Assembly (NCBI RefSeq): GCF_000317105.1
Contig: NC_019693.1
Coordinates: 7,296,501-7,360,500, forward strand
Length of the DNA stretch: 64,000 bases
Direction: 5' to 3'
DNA from: Oscillatoria acuminata PCC 6304
Lineage (GTDB): Bacteria; Cyanobacteriota; Cyanobacteriia; Cyanobacteriales; Laspinemataceae
Of the stretch, positions 18,779 through 26,839 are shown piece after piece; the first letter of the stretch is position 1; each line of letters starts with the position of its first letter. The position numbers and the translations under genes are program-made. Below the pieces are notes generated by a model. The model saw only the letters and a program-made list of their open reading frames with translations. It had not been told where the DNA came from and did not search any database.

Positions 18779-19459
18779 ATGGTGTCTTTTCGTTCTGATC
18801 CCTATTTTTGGATTCATCTGGCGGGTGCTGCGGCGGTTCCCTTGTTTCTGGAACTGACTTGGGTTGGTTTGTCTGTGGGTGACCCGCTGTTCTCTGGTGG
18901 TTTGGAACTGCTGTTGGTGGCGGCAGTCGGTCTGTTGCCGGTGCTTTGGATGCAATGGACGCGCCCGTTTTATATTTTTAGTCTACTGTTCGTGGCGATC
19001 GCGCCCCAATACTTGACAGAAGAACAACGACGGATCCTCAGCTTATTTCTGAGAGCGCGGAACCGTTGGCTGGCCCTCTTAGTTCCCCTCTTATTAGTCG
19101 CCATTCTCTGGAATCTTTATCTGTGGTCCCCCGTCGCTGCTGGGATTGCAGCTTATTTACCCCAGTCTCATCTTTTCGGACTGGCGATCGCCACCGCTGG
19201 CTTTTTCGGCGCTAATCTCTTTCTCCAGGTCCCCGTGAGCGTCCTCACCGTCTTGCTCACCCCAAAACCGACCTTTGCCGCCACATCCCCGGTTCCCGTG
19301 GACCAGCTTCCCCGAGTTTTTACCATCCCCGGTTGGAAAGTCCAGAAAATTTTACCCCTACCCCCCATCCAGGTCGAATTGGCTTCCCCTCAACCCATTT
19401 CTGACCCCATTCCGCCCCCCGTGGACCCTCCAGTTCCCCCGGAAAATTCGGAACCCTAA
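18779..19459 (+). CDS. low-complexity tail membrane protein
   Basis: 226 residues from ATG 18779 (MVSFRSDPYFWIHLAG). The in-frame ATG at 18716 would add a pyrimidine-encoded leader that overlaps the inverted repeat, so the later start is preferred. About five transmembrane segments cover ~10-165 (LAGAAAVPLFLELTWVGL, LELLLVAAVGLLPVLW, FYIFSLLFVAIAP, WLALLVPLLLVAILW, FGLAIATAGFFGANLFL). A proline-rich tail follows (PIPPPVDPPVPPENSEP). This matches the cyanobacterial 'low-complexity tail membrane protein' family found next to infB. Function unknown. Confidence 0.85.
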   Translation: MVSFRSDPYFWIHLAGAAAVPLFLELTWVGLSVGDPLFSGGLELLLVAAVGLLPVLWMQWTRPFYIFSLLFVAIAPQYLTEEQRRILSLFLRARNRWLALLVPLLLVAILWNLYLWSPVAAGIAAYLPQSHLFGLAIATAGFFGANLFLQVPVSVLTVLLTPKPTFAATSPVPVDQLPRVFTIPGWKVQKILPLPPIQVELASPQPISDPIPPPVDPPVPPENSEP

Positions 19460-19499
19460 CCCCAATATGATTGCGGCAACTTTATCAATACCCCCGAAT

Positions 19500-19535
19500 A
19501 AAAAAAAGTAGAGACGCGAAATTTCACGTCTCTAC
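19500..19535 (-). terminator. rho-independent terminator for the DUF1400 gene
   Basis: On the minus strand, GTAGAGACG (19535-19527) pairs with CGTCTCTAC (19516-19508), followed by a run of eight T (19507-19500). It sits 66 bases past the stop of the minus-strand gene at 19601. Confidence 0.88.
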
Positions 19536-19600
19536 TCGGGTTTAAAAGGTGGAAATTAGAGTTAGATTTCTTCAGCCCCAATCAATTTTATTCCTTCCCT

Positions 19601-20155
19601 TTAAAACGGTAACTTTTCCAGAAAACTTAGCTTATTATAAACTCTAATTAAACTCTGCACATCTACTTCTATAGTCTGGGCGGGGTAATTTTCAATCAAT
19701 TCCACTATGCTAATCTGCCCATCTTCCGCTGCTGAAAGAATCAAAGAAGCACGCAGGGCCTGACCGCCTAACTGACCCGAAGGAGTCTGAATCATTTCTC
19801 CCATTTCATCTAATACCCGCTTACCCAGACGATTATTCAGCGCCCGGTCCAAAAATCTGGGACTTACGGAAATAGAGCGGTTTAAATGAGTCCGAACCTC
19901 ATCAGGATTTTGATTCGATAACCCCATATACGATCGCAATGCGAAAGACATATCTCCCGTCTGAGCAAACCTAGATAAGTCAGCCACAGAGACAGGCGCT
20001 CGCATGGGTCCATACTTTAAAATAATTTGTTCCGCTGCCGTGGCACTGTTTGGGGAAAGCATTCCTTCCCCCACTCCCAACAGAGCAATCCCAAGGGTTC
20101 CCACCTGGAGAATCCGACGGAAAACAGATGACATGGATAGGCGCATTTTTACCAT
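19601..20155 (-). CDS. secreted DUF1400 domain protein
   Basis: 184 residues. A signal peptide (RRILQVGTLGIALLGVGEG, cleavage likely near ATAA-EQ, residue ~41) precedes a DUF1400 module (IILKYGPMRAPVSVADLSRFA, LRASLILSAAEDGQISIVELI, SLIRVYNKL). DUF1400 normally forms the N-terminus of cyanobacterial alpha/beta hydrolases; here the protein stops right after the module and has no hydrolase part. It is probably a periplasmic or envelope protein. A strong terminator follows. The two ATGs at 20155 and 20146 are both possible; the first has AAAGGG nearby. Confidence 0.85.
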   Translation of the reverse strand: MVKMRLSMSSVFRRILQVGTLGIALLGVGEGMLSPNSATAAEQIILKYGPMRAPVSVADLSRFAQTGDMSFALRSYMGLSNQNPDEVRTHLNRSISVSPRFLDRALNNRLGKRVLDEMGEMIQTPSGQLGGQALRASLILSAAEDGQISIVELIENYPAQTIEVDVQSLIRVYNKLSFLEKLPF

Positions 20156-20538
20156 TTTAACCCTTTTAATCGATGAGTTTACAGACTAAAGACGAGCAAT
20201 TCATAGCAGAGGTTGCCAAAGAAATCACCCGGGAGTTTTCATCCCCTAAAAATACTCGGAATTTCTTAAAACCCCCAGTAAAATTTCCCGGAAAGCATTA
20301 GGAATGAAGGATTGGATTGGATCCTAAGATAAGTCTTATCCAGAGCATCCGGACAGGATAGGATAACCGGGACAAGAAACCGGGTTTTTGCCCTGTTCTT
20401 TGTGGCAAAGCCCGCCTGAATTTTGTCAAAAACTGGGGGTTGTCTTCCCTTTACTAAACCGACCTCCTCGGGATTTAATTTCCTCCCAACTGCGTTAATG
20501 TTAGCGCCTGTGGGGTTAACCTAAGTCTAACAAGTTTG
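20156..20538. other. divergent intergenic region
   Basis: 383 bases between the divergent DUF1400 and SLH genes, so it must hold promoters for both. A hairpin-like AAACCGGGTTT occurs at about 20378-20388, related to the AGAAACCCGGTTTCT repeats elsewhere. No promoter can be assigned with confidence. Confidence 0.45.
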
Positions 20539-22227
20539 ATGTTTTACCAGAGTAGGACCCATCAGCAGATGATCAAGCAACTTTCTTCTTTCAGGTTACA
20601 ACCGGCGAGTTGGGGTCAGGGGAACCTGACCCGGAGATTTAGCCTGACCCTGGTAACTGCCGTGGTTTTAGGAGTAGGAGTCGTGGCTGTTCCCGGATCC
20701 GGGGCCAACGAGGTCCCCCGGATGCCCCTATCTTCGGGAGTGGAGACGGCCCAAATTCCGGCCAATGCTAGAGTCGTCTATGTGAATCCGGTTTTAGGAA
20801 GCGATCGCCCCGATGCAGGCACCAGTGAAGCATCAGCCTATCAAAGTATTACTTATGCCCTCTCCCAAGCCACCTCTGGCACCGTGATTCAGTTGGCCCC
20901 TGGGAGTTACACCAAAGACACCGAAACGTTTCCCCTGACCCTCCGCCCGGGGGTTATTCTGCGCGGGGATGAAGACAAGAAAGGGCAGAATGTGCGGATT
21001 ATTGGCGGTGGCAGCTTTAGCAGTCCCACCTTTGCAGTTCAAAATGTGGCAGTCGTCACCGCCACCGATAGCACGATCGCCGGAGTAGCGGTAACTAACC
21101 CCAACACCCGGGGAACGGGCATCTGGATCGAATCGGGGGCTGCAACGATTCGCAATAGTACCTTTACCAGTAATCTGCGCGAGGGTATTTTCGTCACTGG
21201 GACTTCCACGCCCGTGATTGAAAATAGCGTGTTTACGGAAAACGATGGGAATGGGATTTCTATTGCGCGATCGGCGCAAGGAGAAGTTCGGGGAAATGTC
21301 TTTCAGAACACGGGTTTTGGCTTGGCGATCGGGGATTCATCCGCCCCGATGATTGTGGATAACCGGATTCTGCAAAATATTGATGGGGTGGTGGTGTCCA
21401 ATTCGGCGAAACCGATCTTTCGCAATAACGTGATTGAGAATAATGAACGGGATGGGATTGTGGCGATCGGGGATGCCTTGCCGGATTTAGGAACTGCCGA
21501 ATCTGAGGGCAAAAATTACATCCGCAGTAACACCCGCTATGACCTTTATAATGCCACTCGCAATAATACGATTCTGGCAGTGGGGAATGATATTGATGCC
21601 AGTCGGATCTCGGGGTTGGTAGAGTTTGTGGCAGCAACGATCGCCGCAGGATTTCGGGATATTGGGGGTCACTGGGCACAACCTTATATTGAAGCGTTGG
21701 CGACGAAAGGGGTGATTGCGGGATTTAATGATGGGACATTTCGTCCGAATGAACGGGTGACCCGTGCCCAATTTGCGGCGATCGTGAATAAAGCGTTTAC
21801 TGCACGTTCAAATCAGGCTTGTTCAGCATTTTCCGATGTTCGGAGTAATTTTTGGGGCTTTGAGGCGATTCAAACCGCTTGTCGCGGTGGGTTTTTAACG
21901 GGATATCCGGGAAATCAGTTCCGCCCGGAACAGCAGATTCCTCGGGTGCAGGTGTTGGTGGCCCTAGCCAGTGGGTTGGGATTACGTTCGGAGAATATGG
22001 AGGTGTTATCGGTGTTTTCGGATACGAGTGGGATTCCGGACTGGGCGCAGACAGCGATCGCCGGGGCGACGGAACAGGGGTTGGTGGTGAATTATCCGAT
22101 TCGCGATCGCCTCAATCCCAACCAAGAGGCAACCCGCGCTGAGGTAGCGGCTTTTGTTTACCAGGCCCTAGTCAATGCGGGTCAAGCCGAAGCGATCGCC
22201 TCTCCTTATTTGGTGATGGCTCCTTAA
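20539..22227 (+). CDS. SLH-anchored right-handed beta-helix protein (DUF1565)
   Basis: 562 residues. A signal-type hydrophobic segment (FSLTLVTAVVLGVGVVAVPG, ~37-56) comes first. The DUF1565/parallel beta-helix region covers ~75-350 (VVYVNPVLGSDRPDAGTS, then short turns such as IENSVFTENDGNGISI and IFRNNVIENNERDGI). Three SLH domains form the C-terminus (FRDIGGHWAQPYIEALATKG, FSDVRSNFWGFEAIQTACRG, FSDTSGIPDWAQTAIAGATE). SLH domains tether proteins to cell-wall polymer; beta-helix domains often bind or cleave polysaccharide. No catalytic residues can be named. The start could also be ATG 20569; neither has a good ribosome binding site. Confidence 0.88.
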   Translation: MFYQSRTHQQMIKQLSSFRLQPASWGQGNLTRRFSLTLVTAVVLGVGVVAVPGSGANEVPRMPLSSGVETAQIPANARVVYVNPVLGSDRPDAGTSEASAYQSITYALSQATSGTVIQLAPGSYTKDTETFPLTLRPGVILRGDEDKKGQNVRIIGGGSFSSPTFAVQNVAVVTATDSTIAGVAVTNPNTRGTGIWIESGAATIRNSTFTSNLREGIFVTGTSTPVIENSVFTENDGNGISIARSAQGEVRGNVFQNTGFGLAIGDSSAPMIVDNRILQNIDGVVVSNSAKPIFRNNVIENNERDGIVAIGDALPDLGTAESEGKNYIRSNTRYDLYNATRNNTILAVGNDIDASRISGLVEFVAATIAAGFRDIGGHWAQPYIEALATKGVIAGFNDGTFRPNERVTRAQFAAIVNKAFTARSNQACSAFSDVRSNFWGFEAIQTACRGGFLTGYPGNQFRPEQQIPRVQVLVALASGLGLRSENMEVLSVFSDTSGIPDWAQTAIAGATEQGLVVNYPIRDRLNPNQEATRAEVAAFVYQALVNAGQAEAIASPYLVMAP

Positions 22228-22249
22228 TACGGAATTCGGTTATCAAAAG

Positions 22250-22314
22250 TCTATAAAAACCCACACCCTGAAGGGTGGGGCTACACGGACAAAGCCCGCC
22301 TGCGCGGGCTAAAA
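22250..22314 (+). repeat. dispersed repeat with AGCCCGC hairpin (copy 1)
   Basis: Begins TCTATAAAAACCC and runs through CACCCTGAAGGGTG and GGGGCTACACGGACAAAGC to an AGCCCGCCTGCGCGGGCT hairpin. Other copies are at 23206-23269, partial at 23271-23306 and 23571-23601, and inverted at 23663-23720. A diverged AGCCCGC hairpin lies at 60416-60433. Copy 1 follows the SLH gene stop and may help end its transcript. Confidence 0.75.
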
Positions 22315-22373
22315 GCGAAAATCGACTTGAAACAACCGGATTTGGTAGAAATTGGGGTCAAGAGCTTTAAAGG

Positions 22374-22415
22374 GGAAAGGGCCGGTTGCTGCGATCGCAG
22401 CAACCGGCCCTTTCC
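22374..22415. repeat. perfect 42-bp palindrome centred on HIP1
   Basis: The 21 bases 22374-22394 (GGAAAGGGCCGGTTGCTGCG, then A) are the exact reverse complement of 22395-22415. The centre is the HIP1 octamer GCGATCGC (22391-22398). There is no T run on either side, so this is not a classical terminator. Confidence 0.9.
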
Positions 22416-22818
22416 TTATCTTGGAGGTTTTATGGTTAGGGTCTTTATATTGGCTGACCCCATTTGAATTTATTGATTTGATTATGACCGGAATTTTGGC
22501 AGACCTGGAATTTCGTAATCTTTTCTTTAGATTTATACTAAAACGACCAATCCGGATTTTTAAAAAAGATTTAATTATAAGCGCCATTGCCCTCAATGGA
22601 TAGTCCTGTTGAGATTGTTTTACCTCACCGGCAACTGGGGAACAAATTAGATATTCTTATCGAGGGATCATAAACATTGCAGAAAAACCCCCCGGGGAGC
22701 ATTAACAGCGGTAGGGCAGAAGAAGACTTACTTCCGACCAAATACTCCCCAGCCCGGTAGAGAAAAAGCGCGATCGTCTTCCCGAACGGATCCGAACAAT
22801 CGAGCCTTTGCAGCGGCT

Positions 22819-23124
22819 TCAGTCGGATTTTTCTAACCGAAAGAGCCACACCATTAGGGCGACAACTCCGAGTTGCAGCGCAAAATTAGGCAATGCCGCG
22901 CCCACTTCACGACCGGCTAATAGTTGCGCCAAAAACACAAAAGCGCCAATGCCACCGGAGGCCCCACAGACCACATAAACAAATTTACGCAGTCCTTTAT
23001 AGGGCGCAGCCGCCTCAGCCCTTAAGCGAGCATATTTTTCCGGGGGGAGGGATTGTTTACCCCGGGGTTTAGGATCAGAACTGCGGGAGGATCCAGTAGA
23101 GGAATTAGGAGTTTGATCGGCCAT
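22819..23124 (-). CDS. DUF3493-like small membrane protein
   Basis: 101 residues. A disordered, Ser/Pro-rich N-terminus precedes KYARLRAEAAAPYKGLRKFV, which resembles the DUF3493 family (cyanobacterial and chloroplast proteins related to LPA1, implicated in photosystem II assembly). Two transmembrane helices follow (VVCGASGGIGAFVFLAQLL and FALQLGVVALMVWLF). ATG 23124 gives MADQTPN. The family assignment is by pattern recognition; the photosystem link is known for relatives only. Confidence 0.75.
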   Translation of the reverse strand: MADQTPNSSTGSSRSSDPKPRGKQSLPPEKYARLRAEAAAPYKGLRKFVYVVCGASGGIGAFVFLAQLLAGREVGAALPNFALQLGVVALMVWLFRLEKSD

Positions 23125-23205
23125 AAGATTTACAAAAATAGAGGGTGGAGGTTCGCCTTTCCATTATCCGAAACAATGGGGAACTCGGAACTCTAGGGGG
23201 CAAGG

Positions 23206-23306
23206 TCTATAAAAACCCGCACCCTCAAGGGTGGGGCTACACGGACAAAGCCCGCCTGCGCGGGCTAAGAAAAACCCGCACCCTGAAGGGTGGGGCTACA
23301 CGGACT
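23206..23306 (+). repeat. dispersed AGCCCGC-type repeat, one full and one partial copy in tandem
   Basis: 23206-23269 repeats the 22250-22314 unit with few changes. 23271-23306 repeats its first half (AAAACCCGCACCCTGAAGGG ... CTACACGGACTA) and stops before the hairpin. Confidence 0.75.
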
Positions 23307-23398
23307 AGCTGTCAAGATGTATTGATTTGTAGGGGCGCAATGCTTGCGCCCCAGGGGCGCTTCTTGAAGCGCCCCTACAAGACCAACGATTTTTCGTC

Positions 23399-23533
23399 AT
23401 GCAATGGAGGGCGCAAGCATTGCGCCCCTACAAGACCAACGATATGCAATGGAGGGCGCAAGCATTGCGCCCCTACAAGACCAACGATATGCAATGGAGG
23501 GCGCAAGCATTGCGCCCCTACAAGACCAACGAT
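23399..23533. repeat. three perfect 45-bp tandem repeats
   Basis: Units at 23399-23443, 23444-23488 and 23489-23533 are identical. Each contains the hairpin GGGCGCAAGCATTGCGCCC followed by CTACAAGACCAACGAT. The array is bounded on both sides by the sequence GACCAACGATTTTTCGTC, which suggests slippage or unequal exchange around a palindrome. The GCGCAAGCATTGCGCCCCTA part is shared with the palindrome at 26668-26721. Confidence 0.9.
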
Positions 23534-23662
23534 TTTTCGTCATGCAATGGAGGGCGTTGATAGGGCTAGGCTACACGGACAAAGCCTCTCCTGCGCGGGC
23601 TCATCAAGAAAAACTACTTTTGACAACCGGATTGGGAATCAAAACCCTATTTTTACTCTTCA

Positions 23663-23720
23663 GCCTGCATAGGCAGGCTTCGTCTGTGTAGCCCCACCCT
23701 TCAGGGTGCGGGTTTTTTAG
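23663..23720 (-). repeat. dispersed AGCCCGC-type repeat, inverted copy
   Basis: On the minus strand this reads AAAAAACCCGCACCCTGAAG and on through GGGGCTACACAGACGAAGCC to a diverged GCCTGCCTATGCAGGC hairpin. It faces the copies at 23206-23306, so the two sets could pair over ~400 bases. Confidence 0.7.
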
Positions 23721-23931
23721 ACTCTGATCCCCTAAAACTTTTTTCCTGGGAGAATTTGTGCCTTGGGGTTATCGGGGAGGGTAGATGACTCGGTAAGATG
23801 GAATCGATCCCCCGGCGTTTTTCACAGCGTACCTCTGCGACAGATAGCGGGTTCAACGGCCTGATTTGTCGGAGTGGGATGATCATGAGCGATCGCCCGG
23901 GCGGTGCCTGACCAGCATTTATATTGAGGAC

Positions 23932-25440
23932 ATGGATATCGCAACAGAGAATGCTGCAACAATTGCTATCGTGTTTGTTGCCCTAGGAATCTTGGGGTGG
24001 GGATATTATCGCGCTAGGGATTTCGGAAAACTCGGCATCTTAGCCTGGTTACAGTCTGCGGTACTGATGTTCCCTTGGCTGTTGTTCTTTGGCTTATTCT
24101 CCGCCGGAATCTACTTGAACTTAGTGGGGATTCTGCTGCTGGTTCTCGCCTCTGCGGGTTTGTACATCTATCTTGGCAAACAACTCAGAGCAGCGGGTCA
24201 GGAGGAGGTCCTGCGAGAACGGGCCGCAAAACGCTTGCAGTCCGATCAGACTATCGTGGGGGCCAACCCAGAAAACCCCACGAGTTCCGGTGTTGAAGAT
24301 CAACTCAAGACGATCGCCCCCGAGTTTGTCAGAATTCCCGAAGAGGACCTCAAAAAGATCCAGGGGATTTTTGGCATCGATACCTTCTTTGCCACAGAAA
24401 CGATTTCCTATCAAGAAGGGGCAATTTTTAAAGGGAATCTGCGCGGGGATCCGGAGGAGGCTTACGATCGCCTCGCCCAGTCCCTCCAAGAACGCATGGG
24501 CGATCGCTATCGGCTGTTTTTAGTCCCCAATCCTGACGAAAAACCCGTGGCGATCGTTTTACCCAGTACCTCCGACCCCAAACCCACCACCCGAGGACAA
24601 AAAATCCTAGCCGTGGTCTTATTGGTCGCTACCATTATCACCAGCTTAGAAACCGCTGGATTATTCCTGGGATTCGACTTTTTTACCAATCCCCAACGCC
24701 TTGGGGAAGTGCTTCCCCTAACCTTGGGAATCTGGGCAGTCTTGCTTTCTCATGAAATTGCCCACCGGATAATTGCCCAAAAAAATAACGTCCGCTTAAG
24801 CTGGCCCTTTTTTATCCCCACTTGGCAAATCGGTTCCTTTGGGGCGATTAATCGCTTTGAAACCCTCCTGCCAAACCGAACAGTGTTGTTTGATGTAGCC
24901 TTTGCTGGACCTGCTGCGGGTGGATTAGTCTCTCTGGCAATGTTAATCGTGGGTTTACTGTTGTCCCATGAAGGCAGCTTGTTCCAAATTCCAGCAGAGT
25001 TTTTCCAAGGGTCTGTGTTAGTCGGGACTTTAGCAAAAGTTGTCCTGGGTTCGGCATTGAATCAACCTTTGGTTCCTGTCCATCCGATGATGGTGATTGG
25101 GTGGCTAGGATTAGTGATTACCGCCATTAACCTTTTGCCTGCGGGTCAATTGGATGGGGGCCGGATTGTCCAGTCGGTCTACGGACGGACCATTGCCGGA
25201 CGGGCGACGATCGCCACCGCAATTGTCCTGGCGATCGCTGCCTTCTTTAATCCTTTGGCTTTATATTGGGCGATCGTGATTCTCTTCCTCCAACGGGGTT
25301 TAGAACGCCCTAGTTTGAACGAAATTAAAGAACCCGATGATGCCCGGGCAGCCTTGGCTTTATTAGCCTTATTTTTGACGATCGCCACCTTACTCCCCCT
25401 GAGTACCTCCTTGGCCGGTCGTTTAGGAATTGGCGGATAA
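23932..25440 (+). CDS. site-2 protease family (M50) intramembrane metalloprotease
   Basis: 502 residues from ATG 23932 (MDIATENAATIAIV), which has GAGG just upstream; an in-frame TTG at 23866 would add an unconserved leader. Two N-terminal membrane helices (~10-70) lead to a soluble domain (~85-215). A polytopic core follows with the zinc motif H274-E-I-A-H278 (LLSHEIAHRI) and the third-ligand motif LLPAGQLDGGRIV with D408. The layout matches the cyanobacterial/chloroplast EGY-like group. It should cleave transmembrane substrates such as anti-sigma factors, inside the membrane. No substrate can be named from context. Confidence 0.92.
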   Translation: MDIATENAATIAIVFVALGILGWGYYRARDFGKLGILAWLQSAVLMFPWLLFFGLFSAGIYLNLVGILLLVLASAGLYIYLGKQLRAAGQEEVLRERAAKRLQSDQTIVGANPENPTSSGVEDQLKTIAPEFVRIPEEDLKKIQGIFGIDTFFATETISYQEGAIFKGNLRGDPEEAYDRLAQSLQERMGDRYRLFLVPNPDEKPVAIVLPSTSDPKPTTRGQKILAVVLLVATIITSLETAGLFLGFDFFTNPQRLGEVLPLTLGIWAVLLSHEIAHRIIAQKNNVRLSWPFFIPTWQIGSFGAINRFETLLPNRTVLFDVAFAGPAAGGLVSLAMLIVGLLLSHEGSLFQIPAEFFQGSVLVGTLAKVVLGSALNQPLVPVHPMMVIGWLGLVITAINLLPAGQLDGGRIVQSVYGRTIAGRATIATAIVLAIAAFFNPLALYWAIVILFLQRGLERPSLNEIKEPDDARAALALLALFLTIATLLPLSTSLAGRLGIGG

Positions 25441-25520
25441 TAATAGAAAGAGAAAGCAAGAGCACAGGACCGAAGAAAAATACTGAGGTCCTCGATGAGG
25501 TCTTCAATAGAGTAGAAGTT

Positions 25521-25600
25521 AGAAACCGGGTTTCTTGAAAAAATCTTTACGTCATCAGCAACAAGTTTGGGCGAGAAACCCGGTTTCTTGTTCTCTTTTT
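25521..25600. repeat. pair of AGAAACCCGGTTTCT-type hairpins
   Basis: AGAAACCGGGTTTCT (25521-25535) and AGAAACCCGGTTTCT (25574-25588) are near-perfect palindromes 38 bases apart. The second is followed by TTGTTCTC and a T run (to about 25604). The same motif occurs near 13169. The pair may terminate transcription of the site-2 protease gene. Confidence 0.65.
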
Positions 25601-25665
25601 TTTAAAAAAACCGACCTGATCTCGTTCGCGCTTTTCTTTTCCTGTTTTACCCCCCTTTTAACATC

Positions 25666-26547
25666 ATGAGTGCTCGACCCCAGATATTACTTGTTTTTGA
25701 TACAACCTCTCTGTTAGCTGGTGATACCAAGGTTTGGAAAGATTACAAACGGGTGGGGAGTTGTTTTGTCCCCACCGTTGTCTTTGAAGCCATGCAGGAT
25801 TTTGCCGATCGCGCTGCCGAACCGGGACAGGAGAAGGCAGCAAAAGAATTTATGGCATTTTGGCCCAAAAGTGGCTGGCAGCAAACCACCGCTACTGCTA
25901 CCCATCGCAGGTTAACACCGCCTGAAGGGGCATCCCTAAGTTTCAGTGCCAGGTTAAGTTTAGAGATTGCTGAAGCTGCCTATGGTGTGGCCCTAGAGCG
26001 GGAAAATGCGATCGTTGTCTTTGTCTGCAATGGACAACCCCTGCTCAAACGGATCGCCACCTTACGCCAAGATAATCTCTGTGGGATTACCTCGGCGAAG
26101 TTGTTACAGTGGGCTCGGGCGAAGACGGAACCGGAGGTGGTGACTCAGCAGGTGGAGAGATGGGAACAAAGCGATGACACATCGGGAATGAGTACCGCCT
26201 CCAAAACGCGATCGCCCTCCAAAGGCAACAAAAAAGCCGCCGCCGCCCGCAAACCTGCCGCCAAGCGTCCCGCAGCGAAGCGAACTCAACCCATCCAGGA
26301 AGAAATCAGCGATGATTCGGCTTATACCCTCCAAAATCGCCGACGGGGATTTTACGTCAAACCCAAGAAAACCAATATTTTCGCTCAGTTAACTACCGCA
26401 CTTGTCGCCCTAGTCATGGCCGCATTCATGCTCACAGTCCTCGGCGTGATGTGGAAAATGGTCTTTCCCGAAACCTTTAACCCCTTTTGGCAACAGCACA
26501 TCCAGCCCCAATTAAAAAAATTACCCCCCATTCCCGGAGTATCATAA
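25666..26547 (+). CDS. PIN-like domain protein with C-terminal membrane anchor
   Basis: 293 residues. The N-terminal ~150 residues resemble a PIN nuclease fold: LLVFDTTSLL supplies the first acidic residue (D11) and VPTVVFEAM a second (E41). The usual C-terminal acidic motif reads VFVCNGQPLLKR, without the Asp pair, so nuclease activity is doubtful. A basic, Ala/Lys-rich linker (KKAAAARKPAAKRPAAKR, ~190-207) and a transmembrane helix (~246-268, TALVALVMAAFMLTVLGVMW) follow. It may bind nucleic acid at the membrane. ATG 25666 gives MSARPQIL. Confidence 0.8.
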   Translation: MSARPQILLVFDTTSLLAGDTKVWKDYKRVGSCFVPTVVFEAMQDFADRAAEPGQEKAAKEFMAFWPKSGWQQTTATATHRRLTPPEGASLSFSARLSLEIAEAAYGVALERENAIVVFVCNGQPLLKRIATLRQDNLCGITSAKLLQWARAKTEPEVVTQQVERWEQSDDTSGMSTASKTRSPSKGNKKAAAARKPAAKRPAAKRTQPIQEEISDDSAYTLQNRRRGFYVKPKKTNIFAQLTTALVALVMAAFMLTVLGVMWKMVFPETFNPFWQQHIQPQLKKLPPIPGVS

Positions 26548-26623
26548 TCAACAAAACAAAGCTGAAAACTAAAATTTCTCAAAGTTCGTAGTAACGACTT
26601 CAGTCGTTCTTCATTAGGCGATC

Positions 26624-26791
26624 GCAAAATATAAATCATCCAATCATTCAACTGAAAGGAAAGTATCTGTAGGGGCGCAATGCTTGCGCCCTCCGGAGGG
26701 CGCAAGCATTGCGCCCCTACAAGAAACGGGGCTACTCCGTTGATCCGTCACGACGAACGAACGTTTTGGAGATTTTATGTTTTGGAGTTCC
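26624..26791. mobile_element. dispersed ~165-bp element with central palindrome (copy A)
   Basis: The flanks GCAAAATATAAATCATCC (from 26624) and GGAGATTTTATGTTTTGGAG (ending GTTCC at 26791) reappear inverted at 36987-37145. The centre is a perfect 54-bp palindrome, 26668-26721 (arms begin TGTAGGGGCGCAATGCTTGC). No reading frame. It is probably a non-autonomous or REP-type element. Confidence 0.75.
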
Positions 26792-26798
26792 GTTACCT

Positions 26799-26839
26799 CT
26801 AAATGTAGAGGCGATTCGCTTTCTCGCCTCTACATTTAG
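26799..26839. repeat. 16-bp-stem hairpin with TTCGCTTTC loop
   Basis: CTAAATGTAGAGGCGA (26799-26814) pairs exactly with TCGCCTCTACATTTAG (26824-26839) around the loop TTCGCTTTC. The hairpin at 50525-50551 has the same loop but GGGG/CCCC in place of GAGG/CCTC in the stem. Confidence 0.85.

Larger units (their letters stand above)
22228..22818. other. intergenic region with repeats and a long palindrome
   Basis: 591 bases between convergent genes. It contains a dispersed repeat (22250-22314) and a perfect 42-bp palindrome (22374-22415). Reading frames on both strands through the palindrome encode the same GPVAAIAATGPF peptide because of its symmetry, and are not genes. The remainder is AT-rich with nothing recognisable. 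Confidence 0.6.
23125..23931. other. repeat-rich intergenic region
   Basis: About 800 bases between divergent genes. It is packed with dispersed repeats: two AGCCCGC-type copies (23206-23306), a palindrome-containing stretch from about 23328, a 45-bp triple tandem (23399-23533), and an inverted AGCCCGC-type copy (23663-23720). The long reading frames here exist because the tandem unit is a multiple of three. Confidence 0.65.

Noticed and set aside
22309-22603. Overlapping frames on both strands with the shared peptide GPVAAIAATGPF
   Set aside because: The shared peptide is a consequence of the perfect palindrome at 22374-22415; neither frame has a ribosome binding site or a family match.
23399-23533. 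Possible CRISPR array
   Set aside because: The 45-bp units are contiguous and identical, with no variable spacers and no cas genes nearby.
23145-23691. Long plus-strand frames with repeated RKHCAPTRPTICNGG or EGASIAPLQDQR peptides
   Set aside because: These are translations of the 45-bp tandem repeat, whose unit length is a multiple of three.
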